Below, piece by piece: positions 16,035-23,393 of a stretch of DNA of 46,016 nucleotides (positions are counted from its first letter, which is position 1; every line of letters starts with the position of its first letter). Under the pieces are notes generated by a model. That model ran no database searches. It had not been told where the DNA came from and worked only from the letters and a program-made list of their open reading frames with translations. The DNA lies in contig JAFRUO010000014.1 of NCBI GenBank assembly GCA_017438845.1, positions 1 through 46,016 of the forward strand. The letters run 5' to 3'. This DNA comes from Clostridia bacterium. GTDB taxonomy: Bacteria > Bacillota > Clostridia > Oscillospirales > Acutalibacteraceae. The translations under genes and the position numbers were made by a program.

Positions 16035-17678
16035 TTAATATTTTTCTACAGTGATATACAGCTTTAAATAATCTCCGCCCGTACCGCTGTAGCCGGAGTC
16101 GGGGATTATTATTTTTTTAAGTGCGGTCGGCTTGAATGAAGCCTTCATAAAGTTGTCTCCGAAGCCCGTATAGGTCGGCGTAAAGAATTTTGCCGTCTGC
16201 AGGTACGGGTTGCCTGCAAAGCAACCCGGCAGAAGCTGTACGGGATAGCCCTTGGTAAACTCAAAGTAGCTGTCCGTTTTTCCTGCAGGGTAGTATACGT
16301 GCGCGTATTTTACCGTACCCTTTGAATCGTTGACCGTGGAGGCGTTCAGGAAATAAAGCACGCCGTTTTCCGTGTGTATCCTGTTGCCCGAGCCCGTAAA
16401 TGCACTCAGTGCGGTACAGCCGCAGAAATTAAGCGGCTGAGAAGAGGATTTAATCTGAGTGACGGCAGAGGAAAGCTTAAACTCCTTTAAATAAGGGTTC
16501 ATCGTAACGGCGCTGTCGGATATTACGGACACGTTATCGGGCATTGAATAGCTCGCCGTGCGTTTACCCTGCGGATAATACACAAGCTCGGACGTGTAGC
16601 CCGAGGCGGACATAACAACACCGTCCACCGAGTAATTGCAGCCGCTTACGGCGGAGGAATTTTTTCCCTCGCTTCCGAAATACACCGCCTCCAATTTGGG
16701 ACAGGAGCTTACCGTGCTTTTCGTAAAGCTTGACAAGGTCCCGGCAGGAAGCACAATGACCTTTAAGTTCGGCATATTGTTAAACGTAACGCCCGACGGC
16801 AGCGAAAAGCTCTGTCGGTCTTCAAAGATGATTTTGGTAACGGAGGAGTTAGAATTAAAGCAGTTTTGCGAAACCGAGGTTACAGGCTTGCCGCTGATTG
16901 ACGCAGGCACTACCGCTACAGATGAGCTGCCCTTGTAGCCTGTAATCGTAACAGAGGAGGAGCCTGCGGAGTAGTTAAAATCCGCGGCGCTCGCTGAGGA
17001 GCCCTGAGTTGCCGTTGCGACGGGTTTTTGCGTTGTCGGTGCGGCGGTCGGCTTCCGCGTTGTCGGAGCGGCCGTGGTTTTGCTCACGGGCTGAGCCGCC
17101 GTTGCGGCGGTTGCGGCGGGAGCAGAAGCCCTTCGGGTAGTCTTTGCTTCGGCTGAGCTGCTTTGCGTACCTGAGCCGAAAAGCCTCTCAAGCAGGCTTT
17201 GCTTTTTGTCTGTATTCTGCTGAGCGGCTTCGCTTACAGTTTCGTATAATTTTTCTCCGTTTGAGTCGGTGACGGCTTCACCGTTCGCATTCGTGACCTC
17301 GACAACGCTTTCAAGCACTGTGTTGCCCTCGGCGTCGGTTACGGGAACAGCCGCCTGATAAACGATTTCTCCGTGCTCATCGGTAACTGCCTCGTTGTTT
17401 TCGCCTGTGACGGGAACCAATACCGTTTCGTCCTCACTGACGGCTGACTTGGGAATGATGCCGGAAAGCCTGCGATAACCTGCCGCCGAAAGGGCGGTAA
17501 GCGCAAGCAATATGCACGCCGAAATAATCAGGGGCTTACGCACCGAGCGCTTTTTGCCGATTACGGCAAAGCTCGGAACGTCAGGCTCATCGGCGATATT
17601 CAGTTGAGTAAAGCAATTCAGACAAAACGAGGCTTCCTCGGGAAGCTCGTGACTGCAGTTGGGACAAATTCTCTGCAT
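16035..17678 (-). CDS. Zinc-ribbon membrane protein with extracellular BspA-like LRR
   Basis: 547 residues from the ATG at 17678; a GTG at 17690 would add four residues, and neither start has a strong RBS. Residues 4-21 form a zinc ribbon (CPNC, then CLNC). A membrane helix lies near residues 47-69. The outside begins with about three degenerate repeats of a VTDxxGExV unit (about 80-140). A Thr/Ala-rich linker with tandem TTRKPTAAPTTQKP-type units follows (about 180-225), then a BspA/LRR_5-like domain (about 230-547). First gene of the kinase operon. The layout, with an external recognition domain, one helix and an internal zinc ribbon, suggests a receptor for the downstream kinase module. 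That link is inferred. Confidence 0.8.
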   Translation of the reverse strand: MQRICPNCSHELPEEASFCLNCFTQLNIADEPDVPSFAVIGKKRSVRKPLIISACILLALTALSAAGYRRLSGIIPKSAVSEDETVLVPVTGENNEAVTDEHGEIVYQAAVPVTDAEGNTVLESVVEVTNANGEAVTDSNGEKLYETVSEAAQQNTDKKQSLLERLFGSGTQSSSAEAKTTRRASAPAATAATAAQPVSKTTAAPTTRKPTAAPTTQKPVATATQGSSASAADFNYSAGSSSVTITGYKGSSSVAVVPASISGKPVTSVSQNCFNSNSSVTKIIFEDRQSFSLPSGVTFNNMPNLKVIVLPAGTLSSFTKSTVSSCPKLEAVYFGSEGKNSSAVSGCNYSVDGVVMSASGYTSELVYYPQGKRTASYSMPDNVSVISDSAVTMNPYLKEFKLSSAVTQIKSSSQPLNFCGCTALSAFTGSGNRIHTENGVLYFLNASTVNDSKGTVKYAHVYYPAGKTDSYFEFTKGYPVQLLPGCFAGNPYLQTAKFFTPTYTGFGDNFMKASFKPTALKKIIIPDSGYSGTGGDYLKLYITVEKY

Positions 17679-17879
17679 AACAAAACCCACTGATTCAAAA
17701 TAAAAGTGTACCCTTTTATTATACAGTATAAAAAAGGATTTTTAAATACATTTTTCAACAAAAAATTCAAGGAAAACAAAGGCTTATATTCCTCTTTTTA
17801 ACAAAGCTTTCCGGAGTACGCTGCCAGAGTATTAACAAATTCGTTTCGTTCTGCTATAATATATTTTAAGTATACGATT

Positions 17880-18110
17880 CTATAAATATTTAACGGCAAA
17901 GGTATCTCTGTCGGAGAGGTAATCCTCAAGTATGTCCCTGAAATGCTCTTCGGGGATTTTTTCTTTATTAAGCAGGCAGACAAGCCTTTCTGCCTCCGCC
18001 CGGCTTTCTCCTAAGATGAAAGCATTGCTTCCGCCGGAAGGCGCTATTCCGTATACAGTGAAAGCCTTTCCTTCAATTGTAGCAGTATCCTTAGTCAAAA
18101 TGTATTTCAA
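17880..18110 (-). CDS. Small conserved-type protein with TTG start, unknown function
   Basis: 76 residues. The start is TTG at 18110, supported by GAGGGG 8 bases upstream; the nearby ATG is out of frame and stops at once. The sequence begins with KYILTKDTATIEG and continues as a compact alpha/beta-type domain. It resembles the short DUF6514-like proteins of Clostridia, but I am not certain of that assignment. There are no Cys pairs or TM segments. A perfect 23-bp palindrome (18134-18156) lies just upstream of its RBS and probably serves as an operator. Transcribed away from the zinc-ribbon/SH3 gene at 18311. Confidence 0.65.
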   Translation of the reverse strand: MKYILTKDTATIEGKAFTVYGIAPSGGSNAFILGESRAEAERLVCLLNKEKIPEEHFRDILEDYLSDRDTFAVKYL

Positions 18111-18133
18111 AGCCCATACCCCTCATAAATATA

Positions 18134-18156
18134 TTTTGTTACATTATGTAACAAAA
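18134..18156. promoter_or_regulatory. 23-bp perfect palindrome, probable operator
   Basis: TTTTGTTACAT-T-ATGTAACAAAA has 11-bp perfect arms around one base. It lies between divergent genes, close to the 5' end of the 17880-18110 transcript. Related half-sites GTAAC and GTTAC recur at 18260-18276 inside the promoter of the divergent gene. A dimeric regulator acting on both genes is plausible. Confidence 0.65.
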
Positions 18157-18250
18157 TGCGAAAATTTCAAGCCTCATTGCAAAAAAAGACAAAAAATATG
18201 CAATTTTAGCACTTTTTTAATACTTGACATTCTTACACAGCTTATCTTAA

Positions 18251-18279
18251 TTGACATTTGTAACTGAAAGTGTTACTAT
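18251..18279 (+). promoter_or_regulatory. Promoter of the zinc-ribbon/SH3 gene
   Basis: TTGACA (18251-18256), a 17-bp spacer and TACTAT (18274-18279). The spacer contains GTAAC-N7-GTTAC (18260-18276), which shares its half-site with the palindrome at 18134. Confidence 0.7.
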
Positions 18280-18310
18280 AAATACAGTCTAATAATCAGG
18301 GGGATTATAT

Positions 18311-19324
18311 ATGAAATATTGCGGCAGCTGCGGAAGTCCCTTAGAGGACGAAGCAGTCTTTTGTTCTAATTGCGGCGCACATGTTGATGAGGTCGACGCG
18401 CCGACCGAGCTGCTTGATATGGGCGGCTTTGGGGGCTCTCAGGGCTTTCCCGAGCCTGCGCCTACACCGACTCCGACTCCGACACCTGCGCCCACGCCGA
18501 ATCCTACACCTGCGCCGGTGTTCTTCGGCGGCACGGCGGCAAAGCCCAAGAAGGAAAAAACGCCCTCCGGTGACAACCAGATAGGCATTGACCTTATTTT
18601 TACCGTGCTTTCCGTCCTGGCGGCGGTAATCGGTATCGTTTTCCTTGTGCTTGACATCACCTCCGTTGCGGTCGGGCTGATTATTCTTGCGGTTTCGCTG
18701 ATTTCGGCAATAGTCGCCGTTATCCTGACCGCGAAAGCCGAAAGCAAATTCAAGCTCTTAAATATCATACTCTGCACCGTCAGTACGCTTATCTTGCTTT
18801 CGTTTATTATTCTTACAATTGTTTTCTTTTCATCGCTTAAATCAAAGGGCTGCCCTCAGCAGGAAATCAGCTCGTCAATGCAAAGCGGCTTTATGAGCCT
18901 TGCAGGGCTTAATTCCTCATATGAGGCGGGGGACAGCAGTGAACCTGCAGACAGCGGCAACACTCAAGAGCCTGCAACAGCCGCACCCTCAGAGCAGCCT
19001 GCGCCGACCGAGGCTCCCACTCAGCCTCCGCAGACAGAAGCTCCCACTCAGCCGCCTGCGGCTACGACAATGCCCGTTTATGTTCCCACACCTCAGCAGA
19101 GCGTAGTGGCATATGCAGGCACCGAGCTTGTGGTCAATACCAACAGAAGCAACCTTATGCTCAGGTCGGGTAAGAGCACAAGCAGTCCCGTTATTGCAAG
19201 AATGCCCAAGGGTGCTCATGTCACGGTTTACACCGACTACTACGGCGACGGCTGGGTACAGGTCGTTTACAACGGTCAGGTCGGTTGGGCAAGCGCACAG
19301 TACCTTGCAATTTACAGGTATTAA
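18311..19324 (+). CDS. Zinc-ribbon membrane protein with C-terminal SH3 domain
   Basis: 337 residues. An N-terminal zinc ribbon (CGSC at residues 4-7, CSNC at 20-23) is followed by a Pro/Thr repeat (PTPTPTPAPTPNPTP, about 54-72). About three membrane helices span 95-180 (IFTVLSVLAAVIGIVFLVL, VGLIILAVSLISAIVAVIL, LNIILCTVSTLILLSFIIL). A Pro/Thr/Gln linker comes next, and the last ~65 residues are a bacterial SH3 domain (NLMLRSGKSTSSPVIARMPK, then GWVQVVYNGQVGWAS). Bacterial SH3 domains usually bind cell-wall peptides, so this protein may sense or bind peptidoglycan and signal inward through the zinc ribbon. RBS GGGGG is upstream; promoter at 18251, terminator at 19339. Monocistronic. Confidence 0.8.
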   Translation: MKYCGSCGSPLEDEAVFCSNCGAHVDEVDAPTELLDMGGFGGSQGFPEPAPTPTPTPTPAPTPNPTPAPVFFGGTAAKPKKEKTPSGDNQIGIDLIFTVLSVLAAVIGIVFLVLDITSVAVGLIILAVSLISAIVAVILTAKAESKFKLLNIILCTVSTLILLSFIILTIVFFSSLKSKGCPQQEISSSMQSGFMSLAGLNSSYEAGDSSEPADSGNTQEPATAAPSEQPAPTEAPTQPPQTEAPTQPPAATTMPVYVPTPQQSVVAYAGTELVVNTNRSNLMLRSGKSTSSPVIARMPKGAHVTVYTDYYGDGWVQVVYNGQVGWASAQYLAIYRY

Positions 19325-19338
19325 TAAACTAAAAAACT

Positions 19339-19367
19339 AAAAAGACGGCTTCGTGCCGTCTTTTTTT
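19339..19367. terminator. Bidirectional terminator
   Basis: AAAAAGACGGC (19339-19349) pairs with GCCGTCTTTTT (19355-19365) around TTCGT. T-runs on both strands serve the SH3 gene and the convergent maf gene. Confidence 0.92.
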
Positions 19368-19938
19368 ACGTAAATAACCCGAATTTCTTAAGTTCTCTTG
19401 CAAGCCGTGCAAGCGGCAGCCCGACCACGTTTAAATAGTCGCCGTCGATTTTTCTTACAAACAGCGCCGCTTTGCCCTGAATGCCGTATGCGCCCGCCTT
19501 GTCCATAGGTTCGCCGCTTTCGACATATCCGTCAATTTCTTCGTCGATCAGCGGATAAAAGAAAACCTCGGTTTTTTCAAAAAACACGTTTTGCTTTTCC
19601 GCATCCCGTATACATACGCCCGTGTATACGAAATGGCTTCTGTCCGAAAGCATTTTAAGCATTCTCCGTGCATCCTCGGCGTCCGTGGGCTTGCCGAGGA
19701 TTTTTTTGTCGCAAACGACAACGGTATCCGCCGAAACACAGACTTCGCCGCCGTTAAGACCTACGGCGTTGTTTTTGATTTTTGCGAGGTACTGCACTGC
19801 CTCCTCGGGCGTCAAATCGGGCGGAAGAGCTTCGTCAACATCTGTTGCCCTTACGCTGAAGCCGAAGCCTGCGCCGCTGAGTATTTCCCTTCTTCTCGGG
19901 GAAGCCGAGGCGAGTACAAGCCTTTTGTTATTTTTCAT
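19366..19938 (-). CDS. maf: Maf family nucleotide pyrophosphatase
   Basis: 190 residues, normal for Maf. The N-terminal ASASPRRREIL is the family signature. It is followed by the conserved SADTVV segment and AGAYGIQGKAALFV near the C-terminus. Maf proteins hydrolyse non-canonical or standard NTPs to monophosphates, cleansing the pool or affecting septation. Its start overlaps the end of the Nudix gene by 11 bases, so the two house-cleaning hydrolases are translationally coupled. Start chosen by family alignment (KRLVLASASPRR). Confidence 0.92.
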   Translation of the reverse strand: MKNNKRLVLASASPRRREILSGAGFGFSVRATDVDEALPPDLTPEEAVQYLAKIKNNAVGLNGGEVCVSADTVVVCDKKILGKPTDAEDARRMLKMLSDRSHFVYTGVCIRDAEKQNVFFEKTEVFFYPLIDEEIDGYVESGEPMDKAGAYGIQGKAALFVRKIDGDYLNVVGLPLARLARELKKFGLFT

Positions 19939-20473
19939 CGCCGTACACCCTGTAATATGCTTTTACTATTCCGACCTGTGTTTTACTGTCACGGATTTCG
20001 TTGTTCATAACCATTTTGAAGGCTTCCTTTAACGGAATTCTTTTAAGCTCAAGAAATTCGTCCTCGTCAAGCGCCTGCTCTCCGAAGCGGAGTTCCGTCG
20101 CCATATACATATGAATAATTTCACCGCAATAGCCGGGGGTGGGGTAGAGCTTTCCGAGGTCCTCGTAATGAGAGGCAACGGCTCCCGTTTCCTCCCTGAG
20201 CTCTCGCTTGCCTGCCTCAAACGGGTCCTCGCCGTATTCAAGCTTTCCCGCAGGAAGCTCAAGCACAAGCTCAAAGTACGGGTAACGGAACTGCTCGACA
20301 AAAAGCAGCTCGTTTTCGTCAGTGAGCGCCGCTACGCAAACTCCACCGGGGTGCTCGACGATTTCTCTTTTTGCCGTACCGCCGTCGGGCAGCAGAGCAT
20401 CGTCAACCCTGACGTTGATAATTTTTCCTTTGTAAATATAATCCTGTTTAATCGGTTTTTCGGTTAAATCCAT
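19928..20473 (-). CDS. Nudix hydrolase, probable ADP-ribose pyrophosphatase
   Basis: 181 residues. A full Nudix box is present: G-x5-E-x7-REL-R-EE-T-GA within GKLEYGEDPF and AGKRELREETGA. The upstream EHPGGVCVAAL and downstream PTPGYCGEIIHMYMA are typical of the NudF/ADP-ribose pyrophosphatase group. It converts ADP-ribose to AMP and ribose 5-phosphate with Mg2+. RBS AAAGGTG precedes the ATG. First gene of the pair with maf. Confidence 0.88.
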   Translation of the reverse strand: MDLTEKPIKQDYIYKGKIINVRVDDALLPDGGTAKREIVEHPGGVCVAALTDENELLFVEQFRYPYFELVLELPAGKLEYGEDPFEAGKRELREETGAVASHYEDLGKLYPTPGYCGEIIHMYMATELRFGEQALDEDEFLELKRIPLKEAFKMVMNNEIRDSKTQVGIVKAYYRVYGDEK

Positions 20474-20588
20474 ATTTCTTCACCTTTTATGTTTTAGCTT
20501 CGGACGGAGAACACAGGCTCATTTCCGCCGTGCGAAAAATCAAAATATCATTCTTAGAGAATTGCAACAAATAATCATATAGATGATT

Positions 20589-21881
20589 TTAATCTAAACC
20601 GTATTTGTTCACTAACTCCTTGTAGTGCCTTCCCTTTTTCTCGAAATTCTTATACACGTTGTAGCTTGAGGCGGCGGGGGAAAGCAGGCAGATTTTGCCC
20701 TTTTCGGTAAGCTCGTAAGCACATTTTACCGCCTCCTCAAGGTCTGCGGCGCAGACAAGCTTTTTTGCACAGTCTGCGTTAATCTGCTTTACGATTGAAT
20801 GCCCCGTTTCGGGCGTGCCGATTATATTCTTAACCGTGCTGTTGCCAAGCCATTCGGCAAACTCAGAGTAGTCAAGCCCTCTGTCCTTACCTCCGATTAT
20901 GAGCGTGTCAACCTTTTTTAAAGCCTCAACGGCGCATTCGACGGCGTGGGGGATGGTCGCAATACAGTCGTTGTAGAAGGTAATTCCCCTGTATGTGCCG
21001 ACCTTCTCCATACGGTGCTCAATTCCCGAAAAGCCCTCCACAGCCCTTCGGCAGCTTTCCGTATCGGCGCCGAGAGCCGAGGCGGCGGTGTAGGCGAAGA
21101 GTATATCCTGACGGTTGTGCTCGCCTAAAAGGTGCTCGTTTTCATATTCAAACGGAAGACTGTCGTCAAGCGCAACACCTTTAACTGCGCCCTTTACCGT
21201 GTCAAGGTCAAAATAATCCGAAATTCCCTGAGTGGCGTTATAAATGAACAAGCCGTTTTCGCCCTGATGTCTTACTATATTAAGCTTTGCGTTTACATAG
21301 CCCGTAAAGCCGCCCTTGTAGTGGTCGAGGTGTTCCTCATAAAGGTTGGTAAGAATTGCGATGTCGGGCGACGTGTGCGTGAATTCAAGCTGATGTGAGG
21401 ACATCTCGATAACAGCTACCGTTTTTTCGTCTATGTCGTCGAGTGTGTTGAAAACGGGTATGCCGATATTGCCTATCAGCCTTGCGTCAAAGCCTGCCTC
21501 TTTGAGCATCGCATAGGTAAGCGACGAGGTCGTGGTCTTGCCTTTGGAGCCGGTAATGCCGACCTTTACGCAGTCGGCAAAGCGCAGGAACATATCCACC
21601 TGACAGCTGACCTCGGTGTCGGGAGCGATTTCCACGTCCTTAAAGGAAATGCCGGGGCTTTTCATAACAAGGTCATAATCGTTTACCCTGTCAAGATAGC
21701 CGTCGCCGCAAACCGTCTTAACGAATCTGTCGTCAACGGTAAGACTGTATTTGTCGGCAACGGTCAACTCCTTTTCGGGCAGGTATTTTCTGATATAGGA
21801 AAGCGTTGACTGACCCTCCCTGCCGAAGCCGACAAGCAGCACGGAACGGTCCTTAAGGTATTCAATTGTTTTCGGCAACAT
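20589..21881 (-). CDS. murD2: MurD-type ligase, probably UDP-MurNAc-L-Ala:L-glutamate ligase (MurD2)
   Basis: 430 residues with Mur ligase architecture: an N-terminal Rossmann-like part (VLLVGFGREGQS) and the ATP loop GSKGKTTT (residues 111-118). Mid-domain GNIG and EMSSHQLE and a C-terminal SPAASSYNVYKNFEKKG also match MurD. MurD normally adds D-glutamate to UDP-MurNAc-L-Ala. This gene overlaps by 20 bases with an upstream MurL-like gene. In Xanthomonas that partnership defines MurD2, which adds L-Glu for later epimerisation. So the L-Glu specificity is inferred from context, not from residues I can point to. An ordinary MurD is the alternative. Confidence 0.8.
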   Translation of the reverse strand: MLPKTIEYLKDRSVLLVGFGREGQSTLSYIRKYLPEKELTVADKYSLTVDDRFVKTVCGDGYLDRVNDYDLVMKSPGISFKDVEIAPDTEVSCQVDMFLRFADCVKVGITGSKGKTTTSSLTYAMLKEAGFDARLIGNIGIPVFNTLDDIDEKTVAVIEMSSHQLEFTHTSPDIAILTNLYEEHLDHYKGGFTGYVNAKLNIVRHQGENGLFIYNATQGISDYFDLDTVKGAVKGVALDDSLPFEYENEHLLGEHNRQDILFAYTAASALGADTESCRRAVEGFSGIEHRMEKVGTYRGITFYNDCIATIPHAVECAVEALKKVDTLIIGGKDRGLDYSEFAEWLGNSTVKNIIGTPETGHSIVKQINADCAKKLVCAADLEEAVKCAYELTEKGKICLLSPAASSYNVYKNFEKKGRHYKELVNKYGLD

Positions 21882-23247
21882 ATTTGTACATCTCCATTAT
21901 CTCTTCAACAAACTCCTCGGGAACGTTGTTGAGGGCGTTATAGTCGTTTAGTAAATTATCGCCTATTGTTGATTTATCATATTTTTCATCAAAGCGTTTG
22001 CACAGCAGGGGAAGTTCCCTTCCCTCGGACTTAAAGCCCTCGCAAACGGCGTTTACCGCATAGGCAAACTCGCTTCTGGTGCCTACGCACTCAAAGGGCT
22101 TGAGCGGCGAAAAGCCTGCAAGCCCGTCAAAGTCTGCGGTCATTTCCTCGTCATTGAGCATATCATTTCCGAATATTTTTACAAGCTCATCATAGTCTGT
22201 AAACGGTGCAAGAATTGTAAAAACAAAAAGGCATTTTGCACATTTGCCGCACCACACATTTTGCTTACTGCCCCTGTTACAGCTCCTGAACACCTTATGA
22301 AATTCGGGGAAATGAGCGAACATCTTGGCAATCTGAAGCTCGGAAAACGGGCGCAGAAGGCTGAAATACTCAATCCCGTCAAAAATATTCCTTCTGACGT
22401 ATGACGAGAAATCGCACTCAAATTCATACGACTTTGAATACTGATGGTTTACATTTTCGCCCTCGACGTTGGTTTCGTTGGCGCTTGATTCGTTTGAAAG
22501 AATTATATATCTGCCGCCGATAAGGTATGTGCAGTAAAGGGAAAGGAAGGCGACAATTGCCGAAAACGGAGTGTGACCGTTTAGAAAGCCCTCGGAATTA
22601 CGTTTTAGTAAGTTTTTGTCTATAGTTCTGTAGCTTCTTACAATACGGCTTTCGTCATACCCTGCGGCAAGCACGGTGTCCGTTCTTGCCTTCTGGTCGT
22701 TAACCGTGAAGAAAAAGTTTTTGTCGTGAAAGTTCTTTAAAAGCGCGGTGCTGACGCAGCTGTCCTTGCCGCCGCCGACGGTGATAAGGTTATAGTCTCT
22801 GCATTCGTATTTCTCGGGCTCAAGGTGGCTGTGAAGCTCCTCGTTTGAGGTAAGCGACATAAAGCTCTGCTCATCGGTCTTGATGCCGTTGATATAGAAA
22901 AACTCGGAAAGGCCGCCGAAATAGAGCTTCTTCCACCAGTTTATATCCCTCTCGTGAAGGTGGCCGCATTCAACGGTAACGTTTTTCGGACAGGCGCATT
23001 TCCAGTAGCTGATAAGCTCAACCATACCGAGGTTGAAAATAATCCTCTTTGCGGTTTCGGAGTCAAAGTCGTTTACAACGTTGAGGTTTGAAACATCAAT
23101 CTCCGTAACGGGCTTAAAGGAACAAAGACCCTTTATTTCAAAATCCCATTCTATGTGTATCCTGTCGCCGTCCCTTGTCAGCGACCATCCGTGATAATAA
23201 AAGTCACTGTATTCGTTTCTCAGCTGTTCAAAGCTTTTCTTTTCCAA
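21862..23247 (-). CDS. murL: MurL, UDP-MurNAc-L-Ala-L-Glu epimerase
   Basis: 461 residues. The sequence fits the MurL family described in Xanthomonas oryzae. Conserved features are a PP-loop-like GGGKDSC segment near residue 160, the SNESSANETNVEG stretch, and a C-terminal CGKCAKCLF cysteine cluster. MurL epimerises the terminal L-glutamate of UDP-MurNAc-L-Ala-L-Glu to D-Glu in an ATP- and Mg-dependent reaction, bypassing free D-glutamate from MurI. Translational coupling to the MurD-type gene (20-base overlap) supports this. RBS is a G-rich GGGGG stretch; minus-strand promoter at 23279-23307. I did not compare sequences against a database. Confidence 0.82.
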   Translation of the reverse strand: MEKKSFEQLRNEYSDFYYHGWSLTRDGDRIHIEWDFEIKGLCSFKPVTEIDVSNLNVVNDFDSETAKRIIFNLGMVELISYWKCACPKNVTVECGHLHERDINWWKKLYFGGLSEFFYINGIKTDEQSFMSLTSNEELHSHLEPEKYECRDYNLITVGGGKDSCVSTALLKNFHDKNFFFTVNDQKARTDTVLAAGYDESRIVRSYRTIDKNLLKRNSEGFLNGHTPFSAIVAFLSLYCTYLIGGRYIILSNESSANETNVEGENVNHQYSKSYEFECDFSSYVRRNIFDGIEYFSLLRPFSELQIAKMFAHFPEFHKVFRSCNRGSKQNVWCGKCAKCLFVFTILAPFTDYDELVKIFGNDMLNDEEMTADFDGLAGFSPLKPFECVGTRSEFAYAVNAVCEGFKSEGRELPLLCKRFDEKYDKSTIGDNLLNDYNALNNVPEEFVEEIMEMYKYVAENN

Positions 23248-23278
23248 GAAAATTCCCCCAAACTTTTATATTCATTTT

Positions 23279-23307
23279 ATTATACTTGTTGAGTAATTAA
23301 AAATCAA
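23279..23307 (-). promoter_or_regulatory. Promoter of murL-murD2
   Basis: On the minus strand: TTGATT (23307-23302), a 17-bp spacer and TATAAT (23284-23279). It fits the start of murL at 23247. Confidence 0.75.
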
Positions 23308-23332
23308 GGTGCATAATGTCAAATTAACACAC

Positions 23333-23361
23333 TTGACTTTATATGTGCACTAATTTATAAT
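23333..23361 (+). promoter_or_regulatory. Promoter of the transglutaminase-dockerin gene
   Basis: TTGACT (23333-23338), a 17-bp spacer and TATAAT (23356-23361), 32 bases before the ATG at 23394. Divergent from the murL promoter. Confidence 0.8.
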
Positions 23362-23393
23362 ATCAATATAAGCAAAACGGCGGAGGATGCCAA

